This document shows positions 11,616 through 20,539 of a DNA stretch of 64,000 nucleotides, one piece after another. The stretch spans positions 22,723,932 to 22,787,931 of the forward strand of contig NC_023753.2 in assembly GCF_000499845.2 (NCBI RefSeq). The letters run 5' to 3'. This DNA is from Phaseolus vulgaris. Its lineage: Eukaryota > Streptophyta > Magnoliopsida > Fabales > Fabaceae. Every line of letters starts with the position of its first letter. The stretch's first letter is position 1. The translations under genes and the position numbers were made by a program. The notes beneath the pieces were generated by a model that ran no database searches, was not told where the DNA came from, and saw only the letters and a program-made list of their open reading frames with translations.

Positions 11616-12058
11616 CTTTAGATACTTTTATATAACATTGTGATTGTTTATGTTTTTTATATTTTCACAATTCTTTATAGTCTATAAAATAGATTAAGAG
11701 AAACAAAGTTTCCTTGCTTTAAAAATGTGGATTCATAAAGGTCTTTGGATACTTTTACATGAGAAACTAATGACACGAAGGAGTATTGGGATAAAGAACT
11801 GACCTTATTTTGCATCATAAAGTGTCTTTGATTTTGATGTTCATAGAGTTGTAGTCAAACCGACCCGTGGTGACTGAGGAAACTTTGAAACAGTCAATTT
11901 AATATTCGATCTAGTTGTTTGATAAGAACCATGGTGATCAGGTTGATCCGACCTTAGTCTTAGCTAAGTCTACTCATAGAAAACATAGTAACCGAGTCGG
12001 CCTGACCTTGGGGTTTGGTCAAATTGATTTGTAGAAAATGTAATAACTGAGTTGGTCC
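11616..12058 (-). repeat. TAT-1 3' untranslated region and start of 55-bp tandem array
   Basis: 11616-11950 is unannotatable TAT-1 spacer. From about 11950 the sequence becomes diverged copies of a 55-bp unit (GACCTT, TAGAAAAC, TGATAACCGAG motifs) that resume at 18865 after COP-2. Variable tandem repeats in this position are known in Tat/Ogre elements. Confidence 0.75.
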
Positions 12059-13181
12059 TGTTGAACCAAGTGGTGTTCAATGTTTTGAAGAATCCAAATC
12101 CTTTGAAGCATGATGAAGCCTCTGCTTTGCTTGATGCTGTTGTGCTGGTTTTAGCCTTGTTCTGGGGTAGTTCAATGTTGTAATCAACACTTAGATTAAA
12201 TCTCAAAGCAATTAGCATCTCAATTTTATCAAAGCAAAATGATTTTGAAACTAAGTTGAAACAACCGATTGTTTACACTTAGGTGTTTTGAGAAAGTTTG
12301 AAAACTGTTTTTGAATGGTGTTTTTGTTAAGTAACAAAACAACCGATTGATTCAAGGAAACAATCGATTGTTTGTTTTAAAACCATAACAGAAAAACTGT
12401 TTTCTTTGACTGAGCTTTAAATGCTTTAACTGAATACGCTCCAGTCATTAAATGCTTTGACCAATCTATTTTAAATGCAATTAAGAGTTTGTTAAGATTT
12501 GATAACAAACTATATTCTTAGATATATTCTGAAAAAGAGTTTTGATATATTAAGAATCTTGAAACATAGTTTTAATCTAAGAAGAGTTTTTCAAAGTATT
12601 CTGAGATTGCTAAAGAGTTGAGAGATTGATCAAAGTGCTGAATAGGGATTCTACTTGTATTGATTTCAGATTTTCATCTGTAACAAGTGTAATCTTTGTA
12701 AACTGCTGAACAATTTGTTTGTGTGTGTTGCTGAGATTGGCTGTGTGTTCTTGAGGTGTTCAAGATCAACAATCTTAGTGTTGGCCAAGGAGAGTGTGTG
12801 TCTTGAGGTTTTCAAGGTCATTCTCTTGGTTGTGGTGTAAGTGATCAAGTGGTGATTGCTTAGTGGATATCCTCAGGGTTTCTGAGAAGACTGGACGTAG
12901 CTCTTGTTTGGAGTGAACCAGTATAAACAACTGTGTACATTTTCTCTATCCCTATCTCTTTAATTCAGTTTGATATTTTGGAACTGGTATAAACAAACGA
13001 TTGTTTCGCTAAAACAACCGATTGTTTTTCCAGCTTTGTGCTTTTGCTGTTTGTTTTGGAAAAACTGAATCCTTAATCAAGGTTCTTCTGAAGTATTTTC
13101 ATTCTAAGCTTAAAAGTTTTCAAAAATCCTTCTTAAACAATTCACCCCCCTCTCGTTCGTTTAAGGCCATATATTCTAACA
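12059..13181 (+). repeat. COP-2 5' LTR
   Basis: Begins TGTTGAACC and ends TTCTAACA. It contains palindromes at 12259, pairs at 12338/12359 and 12991/13012 (each 21 bp apart), and the C-rich AATTCACCCCCCTCTCG segment near its 3' end. It carries a 4-bp TTCG insertion relative to the 3' LTR. Confidence 0.95.
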
Positions 13182-13200
13182 ATTGGCATCAAGAGCTTGG
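13182..13200 (+). promoter_or_regulatory. COP-2 primer-binding site
   Basis: ATTGGCATCAAGAGCTTGG directly follows the LTR. It is close to the initiator-Met tRNA site TGGTATCAGAGC, with one substitution and one inserted A. The same form is in COP-3, COP-4 and COP-6; COP-1 has the exact form. Confidence 0.75.
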
Positions 13201-13240
13201 TTCTTGAAAGTTATTCAAGTTGATCTAAATTTTTTTTTCT

Positions 13241-14332
13241 ATGGCTGGAAAACTATCTTTTGAGGAGGGTGCTTCAATCTACAAGCCACCTTTATTCTGT
13301 GGATTGAATTACAAATTTTGGGAAGGAAGAATGAAAATCTTTATTGAATCTATTGATCAAAGAATTTGGGACTCAATTGAGAATGGTCCTTACATTCCAA
13401 AATTCAAAAAGGAAAATGCTTTCTTTACAAAACCTTTGTCCAAATGGACAGATGATGAATGTAAGATGGCTCATCTTGATAAGTCTGCTCAAAACATTAT
13501 AGCATCTGCACTTGAAACTAATGAACTTTTCAGAATATCAAAGTGCAAAACTGCTAAGGAAATGTGGGAGACACTCAAAGCTGCTCATGAACCAAAGGAA
13601 GCAATGACAAAGAGTCAAGCAAGAAGAAAGAAAAGGCAAAACAAGAAAAGCCTCAATCTTTGCTTAATGGCCAGAAGGGAAGATGACTCATGTAGTGTAA
13701 GTTCATCAAACTCTTCAAACTCTGAAAATTATGGTCAATTGTTTCAAGCCTTTCAAGAAACTCATGAAGAAGCCAACCGACTGGCTCTCTTGAACAATCG
13801 GTTGAAAGAAAAGAATAGCTGGCTTGAAAACAGAGTAAAGACACTGGAAGAGGATTTAGAAAACTCAAAAATGGATTTTGAAAATCTGGAAATTATTTAC
13901 AAAAACTCCTCTTGCAAGTGTGATACTCTAATTTGTGAAAATTGCGAAAATCTTGAAAAGAAGGTCCACTATCTTGTTAAAACAGTGGATAAGCTTTCTA
14001 AAGGCCAATCTAACTTTGAGAGTGTGCTAGCATCTCAAAATTGTGTTTTTGGAAAATCTGGATTGGGTTTTAATCCACAAAACAAGCAAGATAGATTTTC
14101 AAAATCATTTTCGAAAATGCCAGAAAAACAATCGATTGGACCATCGAAACAACCGATTGTTACATGCTTCTATTGCATGAAAAGAGGTCATTCTGTGCGA
14201 TTCTGTAAAATCAGAAAACATGCTGTTCCTAAAGGGCTTATGAAGTGGATTCCCAAGAAAAATAAAGCTTGTATTGATGAGTATAAACCAAATGGACCCA
14301 CATTCATAAGGGGACCAAACCTATGTACTTGA
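13241..14332 (+). CDS. gag: COP-2 Gag, short form (363 aa)
   Basis: Capsid/nucleocapsid protein of the element, expected to assemble cytoplasmic virus-like particles that package the RNA. The ATG at 13241 (MAGKLSFEEG) is the first after the PBS. Residues 1-120 match the copia Gag N-terminal domain (FWEGRMKIF, IWDSIENGPYIP, AKEMWETL). At about residue 125 the protein jumps to a Lys/Arg-rich linker, so the central UBN2 part and first zinc knuckle seen in COP-1 and COP-5 are absent. A Ser-rich stretch, a coiled coil (about 165-260) and one knuckle (CFYCMKRGHSVRFC, about 309-322) follow. It ends TGA TAA. GTAAGT at 13697 sits on a codon boundary and may be a splice donor. Residues KQSI and KQPI encode a palindrome pair (14126, 14147). 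Confidence 0.92.
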   Translation: MAGKLSFEEGASIYKPPLFCGLNYKFWEGRMKIFIESIDQRIWDSIENGPYIPKFKKENAFFTKPLSKWTDDECKMAHLDKSAQNIIASALETNELFRISKCKTAKEMWETLKAAHEPKEAMTKSQARRKKRQNKKSLNLCLMARREDDSCSVSSSNSSNSENYGQLFQAFQETHEEANRLALLNNRLKEKNSWLENRVKTLEEDLENSKMDFENLEIIYKNSSCKCDTLICENCENLEKKVHYLVKTVDKLSKGQSNFESVLASQNCVFGKSGLGFNPQNKQDRFSKSFSKMPEKQSIGPSKQPIVTCFYCMKRGHSVRFCKIRKHAVPKGLMKWIPKKNKACIDEYKPNGPTFIRGPNLCT

Positions 14333-14346
14333 TAATCTTTTTGTAG
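13697..14346 (+). other. candidate gag-pol intron of COP-2 (650 nt)
   Basis: The donor GTAAGT at 13697 and the acceptor CTTTTTGTAG ending at 14346 are both in phase 0. Removing the interval would join Gag residue 152 to the pol frame without a stop. A branch-point-like CTTGAT lies about 12-18 nt before the acceptor and overlaps the gag stop. The pol frame opens straight after the TAG and has no ATG until beyond the protease active site. Equivalent donor and acceptor positions are kept in COP-4, COP-5 and COP-6 and mostly in COP-3. There is no RNA evidence here, so this is inference. Confidence 0.5.
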
Positions 14347-14352
14347 GACATC

Positions 14353-17300
14353 TTGGAGGAAAGAAAACATCTTTGGTACTTGGACAGTGGATGCTCCAAG
14401 CATATGACAGGGGACAAATCAAAGTTCCTGAGAATATCCTTCAAGCAAGAGGGTTATGTCACCTATGGAGACAACAACAAAGGAAGAATACTTGGAAGAG
14501 GATCCATAGGAGATGAAAGCATCTTGGTGATTCATGATGTGCTCTTTGTTGAGGGCCTAAAGCATAATCTTCTGAGTATTAGCCAACTATGTGACAAGGG
14601 ATATCAAGTGATGTTCAAGACAAACACATGTGAAATCTGTCTACCCAATACCAAAGAGGTAATGTTGGTAGGTAAGAGAGTTAATAATGTGTATCTTCTA
14701 GATATCTCTACACCATGTTCAATTGGATGTCTTCTATCCAAGCAAGATGAATCTTGGCTTTGGCATAGAAGAATTGCTCATATTCACATGAATCATTTGA
14801 ATAAGCTAATATCAAAAGATCTTGTGATTGGGCTGCCAAAACTCAAGTTTGAGAGGAATCACATTTGTGAAGCTTGCCAAAAGGGGAAACAAGTGAAGAG
14901 TTCTTTTAAAACCAAAAATCTTGTCTCTTCATTGAGACCTCTTGAACTCCTTCACATGGATCTCTTTGGACCCTCTAGAACTATGAGTCTTGGTGGAAAT
15001 TATTATGCTCTTGTTATTGTTGATGATTTCTCTAGGTACACTTGGACTTTGTTCTTGGAATCAAAGAGTGATGCCTTTGCTGCATTCAAAAAGCTAGGAA
15101 GAAGGCTTCAAAACACAAAGAACAGCAACATTGGCTCCATAAGAAGAGACCATGGAGGAGAATTCCAAAATGAGAAGTTTGCAAAGTTCTGTGAGAAGTT
15201 GGGGATCCTACACAATTTCTCTGCTCCAAGAACACCACAGCAGAATGGAGTTGTAGAGAGGAAGAACAGATCTCTTGAAGAGCTTGCAAGGACAATGCTT
15301 AGTGAATCATCACTTCCTAAGTATTTTTGGGCAGATGCAGTGAGCACCTCTTGCTATGTGATGAATAGGGTGCTTATAAGGCCCATCTTGAAGAAAACCC
15401 CATATGAGCTGTTCAATGGAAGGAAGCCTAACATCAGTCACCTCAAAGTATTTGGTTGTAGCTGTTTTGTTCTCAACAATGGAAAGGAAAGCTTGGGAAA
15501 GTTTGATGAAAAAGCTGACCTTGGCATTTTCATTGGTTACTCTCTCACAAGCCATGCATATAGAGTCTACAACAAAAGATTGATGACTGTAGAAGAATCA
15601 GTACATGTAGTCTTTGATGAGGTAGATTGCAGAATCAGTGAGAACCTAAAGATCAGTGCTGAGGAAGACGGACAAAGCATCAGTTTGGAGAAGCTAGATA
15701 TCTATGCAGAAAAACAACCGGTTGATTCGCGGAAACAACCGATTGAAATTCTGCAACAGAGTGAGCTGCCCAAAGAGTGGAGGATTCCTAGAGATCTGTC
15801 TGTGGATAACATCATAGGACAGATAAAGGAAGGTGTCTCCACACGTAGCTCCATCTCAAACTTCTGCAGGCACACAACTTTTGTTTCTCAAATTAAACCA
15901 AAGTTAATTGAAGAAGCTCTCAAGGATGAGAAATGGGTTGAGGCTATGCATGAAGAGCTAAACCAATTTGAAAGAAATGAGGTATGGTTTCTTGTCCCTA
16001 AAACTAATGAAATGAATATTATTGGTTCAAAATGGGTTTTCAGGAATAAGCTAGATGAGAATGGAGTGATCACTAGAAACAAAGCAAGGCTAGTTGCCAA
16101 AGGCTACAATCAAGAAGAGGGCATAGACTATGGTGAAACCTTTGCTCCTGTGGCTAGATTGGAGGCTGTGAGGCTACTGCTGGCTTTTGCTTGTATGAGT
16201 GGCTTCAAACTCTTCCAAATGGATGTAAAGAGTGCCTTTTTGAATGGCTACATCAATGAGGAAGTCTATGTAGATCAACCACCGGGTTTTGAAGATCACA
16301 AGTTTCCTAACCATGTCTTCAAGTTGAAGAAAGCTTTGTATGGTCTGAAACAAGCTCCAAGGCAGTGGTATGAGAGGCTTAGCAACTTTCTGCTATCTCA
16401 TGGTTATGAAAGAGGAATGGTAGACAAGACTCTCTTCATCAAAAAGTCTAATGCAGAAATTATTCTTGTGCAAATCTATGTTGATGACATCATCTTTGGT
16501 GCTACACAAGATAGGCTATGTGAAGAATTTGTGGCTGCAATGAAAGGTGAGTATGAAATGTCTATGATGGGAGAACTATATTTCTTTCTTGGATTGCAGG
16601 TTAAACAAACAAAGGATGGGATCTTCCTAAGTCAATCAAAGTATTGCAAGGAAATTCTCAAAAAGTTTGACATGGAGAATTGCAAAGAGGCAAGCACTCC
16701 AATGCCATCAAGCTGCTATATGGATGCAGATGCTGCTGGAAAGAGTATAGATCAAACAAAATACAGAGGTTTGATTGGATCTTTGCTTTATCTCACAGGA
16801 AGTAGACCGGACATCATGTTTGCGGTGTGTCTATGTGCAAGATATCAAGCAAATCCTAAGGAGTCACACTTCAAAGCTGCAAAAAGGATTCTGAAATATC
16901 TCAAAGGAACATCTTCTGTAGGACTATGGTATCCTTCTCATTCTCCTATACATTTAATTGGTTATTCAAATTCTGATTTTGCAGGTTGCAAGCTAGATAG
17001 AAAAAGCACAAGTGGCACTTGTCACCTTCTTGGCTCAAGGCTAATCTCATGGCATAGCAAGAAGCAAGCATGTGTTGCTCTCTCTACTGCTGAGGCAGAA
17101 TATATAGCTGCAGGTAGCTGCTGTGCACAGATCCTATGGCTCAAGCAACAACTTGCAGATTTTGGTTTACAAATCAGCAAAGTTCCCTTGATGTGTGATA
17201 ACACAAGTGCAATCAATCTTACCAAAAATCAGATTCAGCACTCAAGGACAAAACATATTGAAATAAGACATCATTTCATCAGAGATCATGTGCAAAATGG

Positions 17301-17430
17301 GAACTGTGAAGTGAAGTTTGTGGAGACCAAACTGCAGCTAGCTGACATCTTCACAAAGCCTTTGCCCAAAGAGAGGTTTTTCTTCTTGAGAAATGAGTTA
17401 GGTATTCTTGATCTTAATAATTTCTCTTAA
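14353..17430 (+). CDS. pol: COP-2 Pol polyprotein: protease, integrase, RT, RNase H (about 1025 aa)
   Basis: It makes and integrates the cDNA copy. The order (PR-IN-RT-RH) is that of Ty1/copia. Protease is at the N-terminus (WYLDSGCSKHMTG). Integrase has an HHCC finger (HRRIAHIHMNH...CEACQ, about 138-178) and a catalytic core with DLFG (about 202), RRDHGGEF (usually RSDHGGEF) and ERKNRSLEELA. RT is at about 545-790 with [29 protein letters not shown] and the intact YVDD box. RNase H follows, with SNSDFAGCKLDRKSTSGTCH (SDSDFAG elsewhere), STAEAEYIAAGS and TKHIEIRHHFIRDH. No internal stop. The first open codon is 14347; 14353 is a TTG, so expression must depend on Gag, by splicing or recoding. 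Confidence 0.95.
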   Translation: MEERKHLWYLDSGCSKHMTGDKSKFLRISFKQEGYVTYGDNNKGRILGRGSIGDESILVIHDVLFVEGLKHNLLSISQLCDKGYQVMFKTNTCEICLPNTKEVMLVGKRVNNVYLLDISTPCSIGCLLSKQDESWLWHRRIAHIHMNHLNKLISKDLVIGLPKLKFERNHICEACQKGKQVKSSFKTKNLVSSLRPLELLHMDLFGPSRTMSLGGNYYALVIVDDFSRYTWTLFLESKSDAFAAFKKLGRRLQNTKNSNIGSIRRDHGGEFQNEKFAKFCEKLGILHNFSAPRTPQQNGVVERKNRSLEELARTMLSESSLPKYFWADAVSTSCYVMNRVLIRPILKKTPYELFNGRKPNISHLKVFGCSCFVLNNGKESLGKFDEKADLGIFIGYSLTSHAYRVYNKRLMTVEESVHVVFDEVDCRISENLKISAEEDGQSISLEKLDIYAEKQPVDSRKQPIEILQQSELPKEWRIPRDLSVDNIIGQIKEGVSTRSSISNFCRHTTFVSQIKPKLIEEALKDEKWVEAMHEELNQFERNEVWFLVPKTNEMNIIGSKWVFRNKLDENGVITRNKARLVAKGYNQEEGIDYGETFAPVARLEAVRLLLAFACMSGFKLFQMDVKSAFLNGYINEEVYVDQPPGFEDHKFPNHVFKLKKALYGLKQAPRQWYERLSNFLLSHGYERGMVDKTLFIKKSNAEIILVQIYVDDIIFGATQDRLCEEFVAAMKGEYEMSMMGELYFFLGLQVKQTKDGIFLSQSKYCKEILKKFDMENCKEASTPMPSSCYMDADAAGKSIDQTKYRGLIGSLLYLTGSRPDIMFAVCLCARYQANPKESHFKAAKRILKYLKGTSSVGLWYPSHSPIHLIGYSNSDFAGCKLDRKSTSGTCHLLGSRLISWHSKKQACVALSTAEAEYIAAGSCCAQILWLKQQLADFGLQISKVPLMCDNTSAINLTKNQIQHSRTKHIEIRHHFIRDHVQNGNCEVKFVETKLQLADIFTKPLPKERFFFLRNELGILDLNNFS

Positions 17431-17455
17431 ATATGTTTTTAATACATGTTAAAGT

Positions 17456-17482
17456 CTATTTGTGAAGACAAATAGGGGGAGA
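17456..17482 (+). promoter_or_regulatory. COP-2 hairpin and second polypurine tract
   Basis: 17456-17475 is a perfect 8-bp stem with loop GAAG. The second arm runs into ATAGGGGGAGA, a copy of the true tract at 17734. It lies 26 nt after the pol stop and about 265 nt before the 3' LTR. Sireviruses are known to carry extra polypurine tracts; the hairpin is seen directly here. Confidence 0.7.
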
Positions 17483-17568
17483 ATTATTGGTTCTTATATA
17501 TCTATGTCTTATATGTATAAAATGTTTAAATCTCTGAATTTAAAATTGCTTTCTGCTGCTGCTGATAG

Positions 17569-17605
17569 AAACAACCGATTGTTTCGTGTAAACAACCGAT
17601 TGTTT
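17569..17605 (+). repeat. COP-2 3' UTR palindrome pair
   Basis: Two copies of AAACAACCGATTGTTT start at 17569 and 17590, exactly 21 bp apart, separated by CGTGT. They lie outside the LTR, between the two polypurine tracts. Confidence 0.9.
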
Positions 17606-17733
17606 ATTATGCTTAATGAGTGAGATCCAACTTGCTGCTGTAAGAAGCTTTGGATAGTATGAATGCTTTCTCTGCAGGAACTACTTTGGATTTAATCAGT
17701 ACAACACAAGCATCAGGGATTTGTCTTCATCAA

Positions 17734-17745
17734 ATAGGGGGAGAT
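17734..17745 (+). promoter_or_regulatory. COP-2 polypurine tract
   Basis: ATAGGGGGAGAT directly abuts the TG of the 3' LTR at 17746. This is the expected primer for plus-strand DNA synthesis. Confidence 0.9.
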
Positions 17746-18864
17746 TGTTGAACCAAGTGGTGTTCAATGTTTTGAAGAATCCAAATCCTTTGAAGGATGA
17801 TGAAGCCTCTGCTTTGCTTGATGCTGTTGTGTTGGTTTTAGCCTTGTTCTGGGGTAGTTTAATGTTGTAATCAACACTTAGATTAAATCTCAAAGCAATT
17901 AGCATCTCAATTTTATCAAAGCAAAATGATTTTGAAACTAAGTTGAAACAACCGATTGTTTACACTTAGGTGTTTTGAGAAAGTTTGAAAACTGTTTTTG
18001 AATGGTGTTTTTGTTAAGTAACAAAACAACCGATTGATTCGAGGAAACAATCGATTGTTTTTTTTAAAACCATAACAGAAAAACTGTTTTCTTTGACTGA
18101 GCTTTAAATGCTTTAACTGAATACGCTCCAGTCATTAAATGCTTTGACCAATATATTTTAAATGCAATTAAGAGTTTGTTAAGATTTGATAACAAACTAT
18201 ATTCTTAGATATATTCTGAAAAAGAGTTTTGATATATTAAGAATCTTGAAACATAGTTTTGATCTAAGAAGAGTTTTTCAAAGTATTCTGAGATTGCTAA
18301 AGAGTTGAGAGATTGATCAAAGTGCTGAATAGGGATTCTACTTGTATTGATTTTAGATTTTCATCTGTAACAAGTGTAATCTTTGTAAACTGCTGAACAA
18401 TTTGTTTGTGTGTGTTGCTGAGATTGGCTGTGTGTTCTTGAGGTGTTCAAGATCAACAATCTTAGTGTTGGCCAAGGAGAGTGTGTGTCTTGAGGTTTTC
18501 AAGGTCATTCTCTTGGTTGTGGTGTAAGTGATCAAGTGGTGATTGCTTAGTGGATATCCTCAGGGTTTCTGAGAAGACTGGACGTAGCTCTTGTTTGGAG
18601 TGAACCAGTATAAACAACTGTGTACATTTTCTCTATCCCTATCTCTTTAATTCAGTTTGATATTTTGGAACTGGTATAAACAACCGATTGTTTCGTTAAA
18701 ACAACCGATTGTTTTTCCAGCTTTGTGCTTTTGCTGTTTGTTTTGGAAAAACTGAATCCTTAATCAAGGTTCTTCTGAAGTATTTTCATTCTAAGCTTAA
18801 AAGTTTTCAAAAATCCTTCTTAAACAATTCACCCCCCTCTCGTTTAAGGCCATATATTCTAACA
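17746..18864 (+). repeat. COP-2 3' LTR
   Basis: 1119 bp, near-identical to the 5' LTR, ending TTCTAACA before the GGTCC duplication. It carries palindrome pairs at about 18025/18046 and 18678/18699. Confidence 0.95.
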
Positions 18865-19232
18865 GGTCCGACTTTAGGGTTCAACCAAATCGTTTTGTGG
18901 AAAATGTGATAACCAAGTTGGTCTGACCTTAGAGTTCGACCAAGTCGACTTGTAGAAAACGTGATAATCGAGTTGGTTCAAACTTAGGGTTCGACCAAGT
19001 CGATTTGTAGAAAACGTGATAACGGAGTTTGTCTAACCTTAGGGTTCAACCAAGTTGATTCGTAGAAAACATGATAACCGAGTTGGTTCGACCTTAGGGT
19101 TCAACCAAGTCGATTTGTAGAAAACATGATAATCGAGTTTGTCCGACCTTAGGGTTCGACCAAGTCGATTTGTAGAAAATGTAATAATCGACTTGATCCG
19201 ACCTTAGGGTTTGGCCAAGTCGATTTGTATAA
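18865..19232 (-). repeat. TAT-1 55-bp tandem array (continued)
   Basis: About 6.5 diverged copies of a 55-bp unit with GACCTTAGGGTTC, CAAGTCGATTTGTAGAAAA and TGATAATCGAG. Together with the copies before 12059 this makes at least eight units, split by COP-2. Confidence 0.85.
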
Positions 19233-19375
19233 AGCGTGATTCTTGAAAGCACCAAATTTATTAACGGTTTGACCTCGTTAAAAACCCTCCTTAGGGAAAA
19301 AGGAGTGTAACCGTAATGAAAGAATTTCAAAAGCATAAATTATTTGTCTTGAAACATAGAAAAGAAATAAATTGG

Positions 19376-20537
19376 TTAACTGAAGTAGAACTTGAGGTTG
19401 GCAGCATTCCACGTTCTTAGCATGGCTCCACTGTCAAGAGTTTCTAGGCGATAAGCCTCATTGGTGAGCACTTCGATCACTCGGTATGGGCCAAACCACT
19501 TTAGGCACAACTTGTTCTCGATTTGATAAGGGTAAGCCTTTTGTAACACCAGGTTGGTCACCCTGAATTGTCGCGGGTTCACCTTGTTTTTTTTTTTTTT
19601 TTTAGTTCCACCCTTCTCTTCAAGGCCTCGGAGCTTATCCGCACGTTTTTGCGAACTTCATCGAGTAAGTCTAAGTCCATCCTTCTGCCTTTGTCGAAAC
19701 CCTCAGTGGTAAAGTTCTGAAACTTGTGAGAGCATTCTAATACTTCTACTGGTATCATGGCATTTGTCCCATACACCAAACTAAATGGTGTTTCTCGTGT
19801 AGTGGATGGGGGAGTGGTATGATAGGACCACAATATTCTCGGGATCTCCTAGGACCATCCACCTTTAGCCTTTTCGAGTCTTCTCCTGAACCCCCTTAGT
19901 AAGACTATATTGGGCAATTCTGGTTGGTCTTTATTTTGCGGGTGTTCTATCGAAGCAAAGACCTACTTGGTTCCCAATTCTCTACATAGATTTCCCAGTT
20001 GCCAACTTGCGAATTGGGTTCCCTTGTTCGAGACTAAGTGCTTGGGTATGCCAAAACGACACACCACATTTTTCACACAAGATGTTGGATCTTCAGGGCG
20101 GTTATATGGGCTACCAATTTGGCTTCGATCTACTTGGTGAAGTATTCAATGGTGATGACGAGGTATTTCATTTGGCGGATAGCTAAGGGAAATGACCCGA
20201 ATATGTCGATTCCCCAAGTATGGAAAGGCCACAGGCTGGATATGGAATGTAGCTCCTCTGGAGGTGCATGGATCTAGTCGTCATGCTTTTCAAATTGCTC
20301 ACATTTCTTGGCGTACCTTACATTGTCTACCTTCATCGTTGGCCAATAGTATCCTGCTTGGATGATCTTCAGGAAGAGTGCTCGGTCGCTGATGTGACTA
20401 CCATAGATCCCTTTATGGAGCTCGAACATTATACGTACGCATTGGTCTTCGATTACACAAGTAAGGAGAGGGAGTATAGTCGTATTGGAAAAGGCGGCCA
20501 TCCACCAATGAATACCGACTTGCATTTTTCTTGACAA
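19376..20537 (-). pseudogene. TAT-1 integrase, decayed
   Basis: Read from 20537 downwards: a zinc-finger region (ELHKGIYGSHISDRALFLKI, AGYYWPTM, AKKCEQFEKH), where the second Cys of CxxC is Phe. A core follows that is readable only across frame changes (plus-strand 19900-20280). Then come 19833-19579 (TPFSLVYGTNAMIPVEV) and 19582-19376 (LVLQKAYPYQIENKLCLKWFGPYRVIEV, ending LRTWNAANLKFYF), which are the C-terminal part of Ty3/gypsy integrase. A poly-T run near 19587-19605 sits between the last two pieces. Stops and shifts make it inactive. Confidence 0.8.
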
Positions 20538-20539
20538 TC

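Larger units (their letters stand above)
12059..18864 (+). mobile_element. COP-2: young, structurally intact Sirevirus-like copia element
   Basis: 6806 bp with LTRs at 12059-13181 and 17746-18864 and a perfect TSD GGTCC (12054-12058 and 18865-18869). PBS, gag, pol, a double polypurine tract and LTR ends (TG...CA) are all present. By eye the LTRs differ by about ten substitutions and one 4-bp indel over 1.12 kb, near 1%, so this is the most recent dated insertion in the window. It landed inside the 55-bp array of TAT-1. It is the best candidate in the window for recent activity, although its Gag is short and may need help. Confidence 0.95.

Noticed and set aside
14330..14352. Stop-codon readthrough or simple frameshift between gag and pol of COP-2
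   Set aside because: Two stops in a row (TGA TAA) and a TAG in the pol frame lie here, so neither simple readthrough nor a single shift at the stop reaches pol; a shift further upstream cannot be excluded, but splicing fits better.
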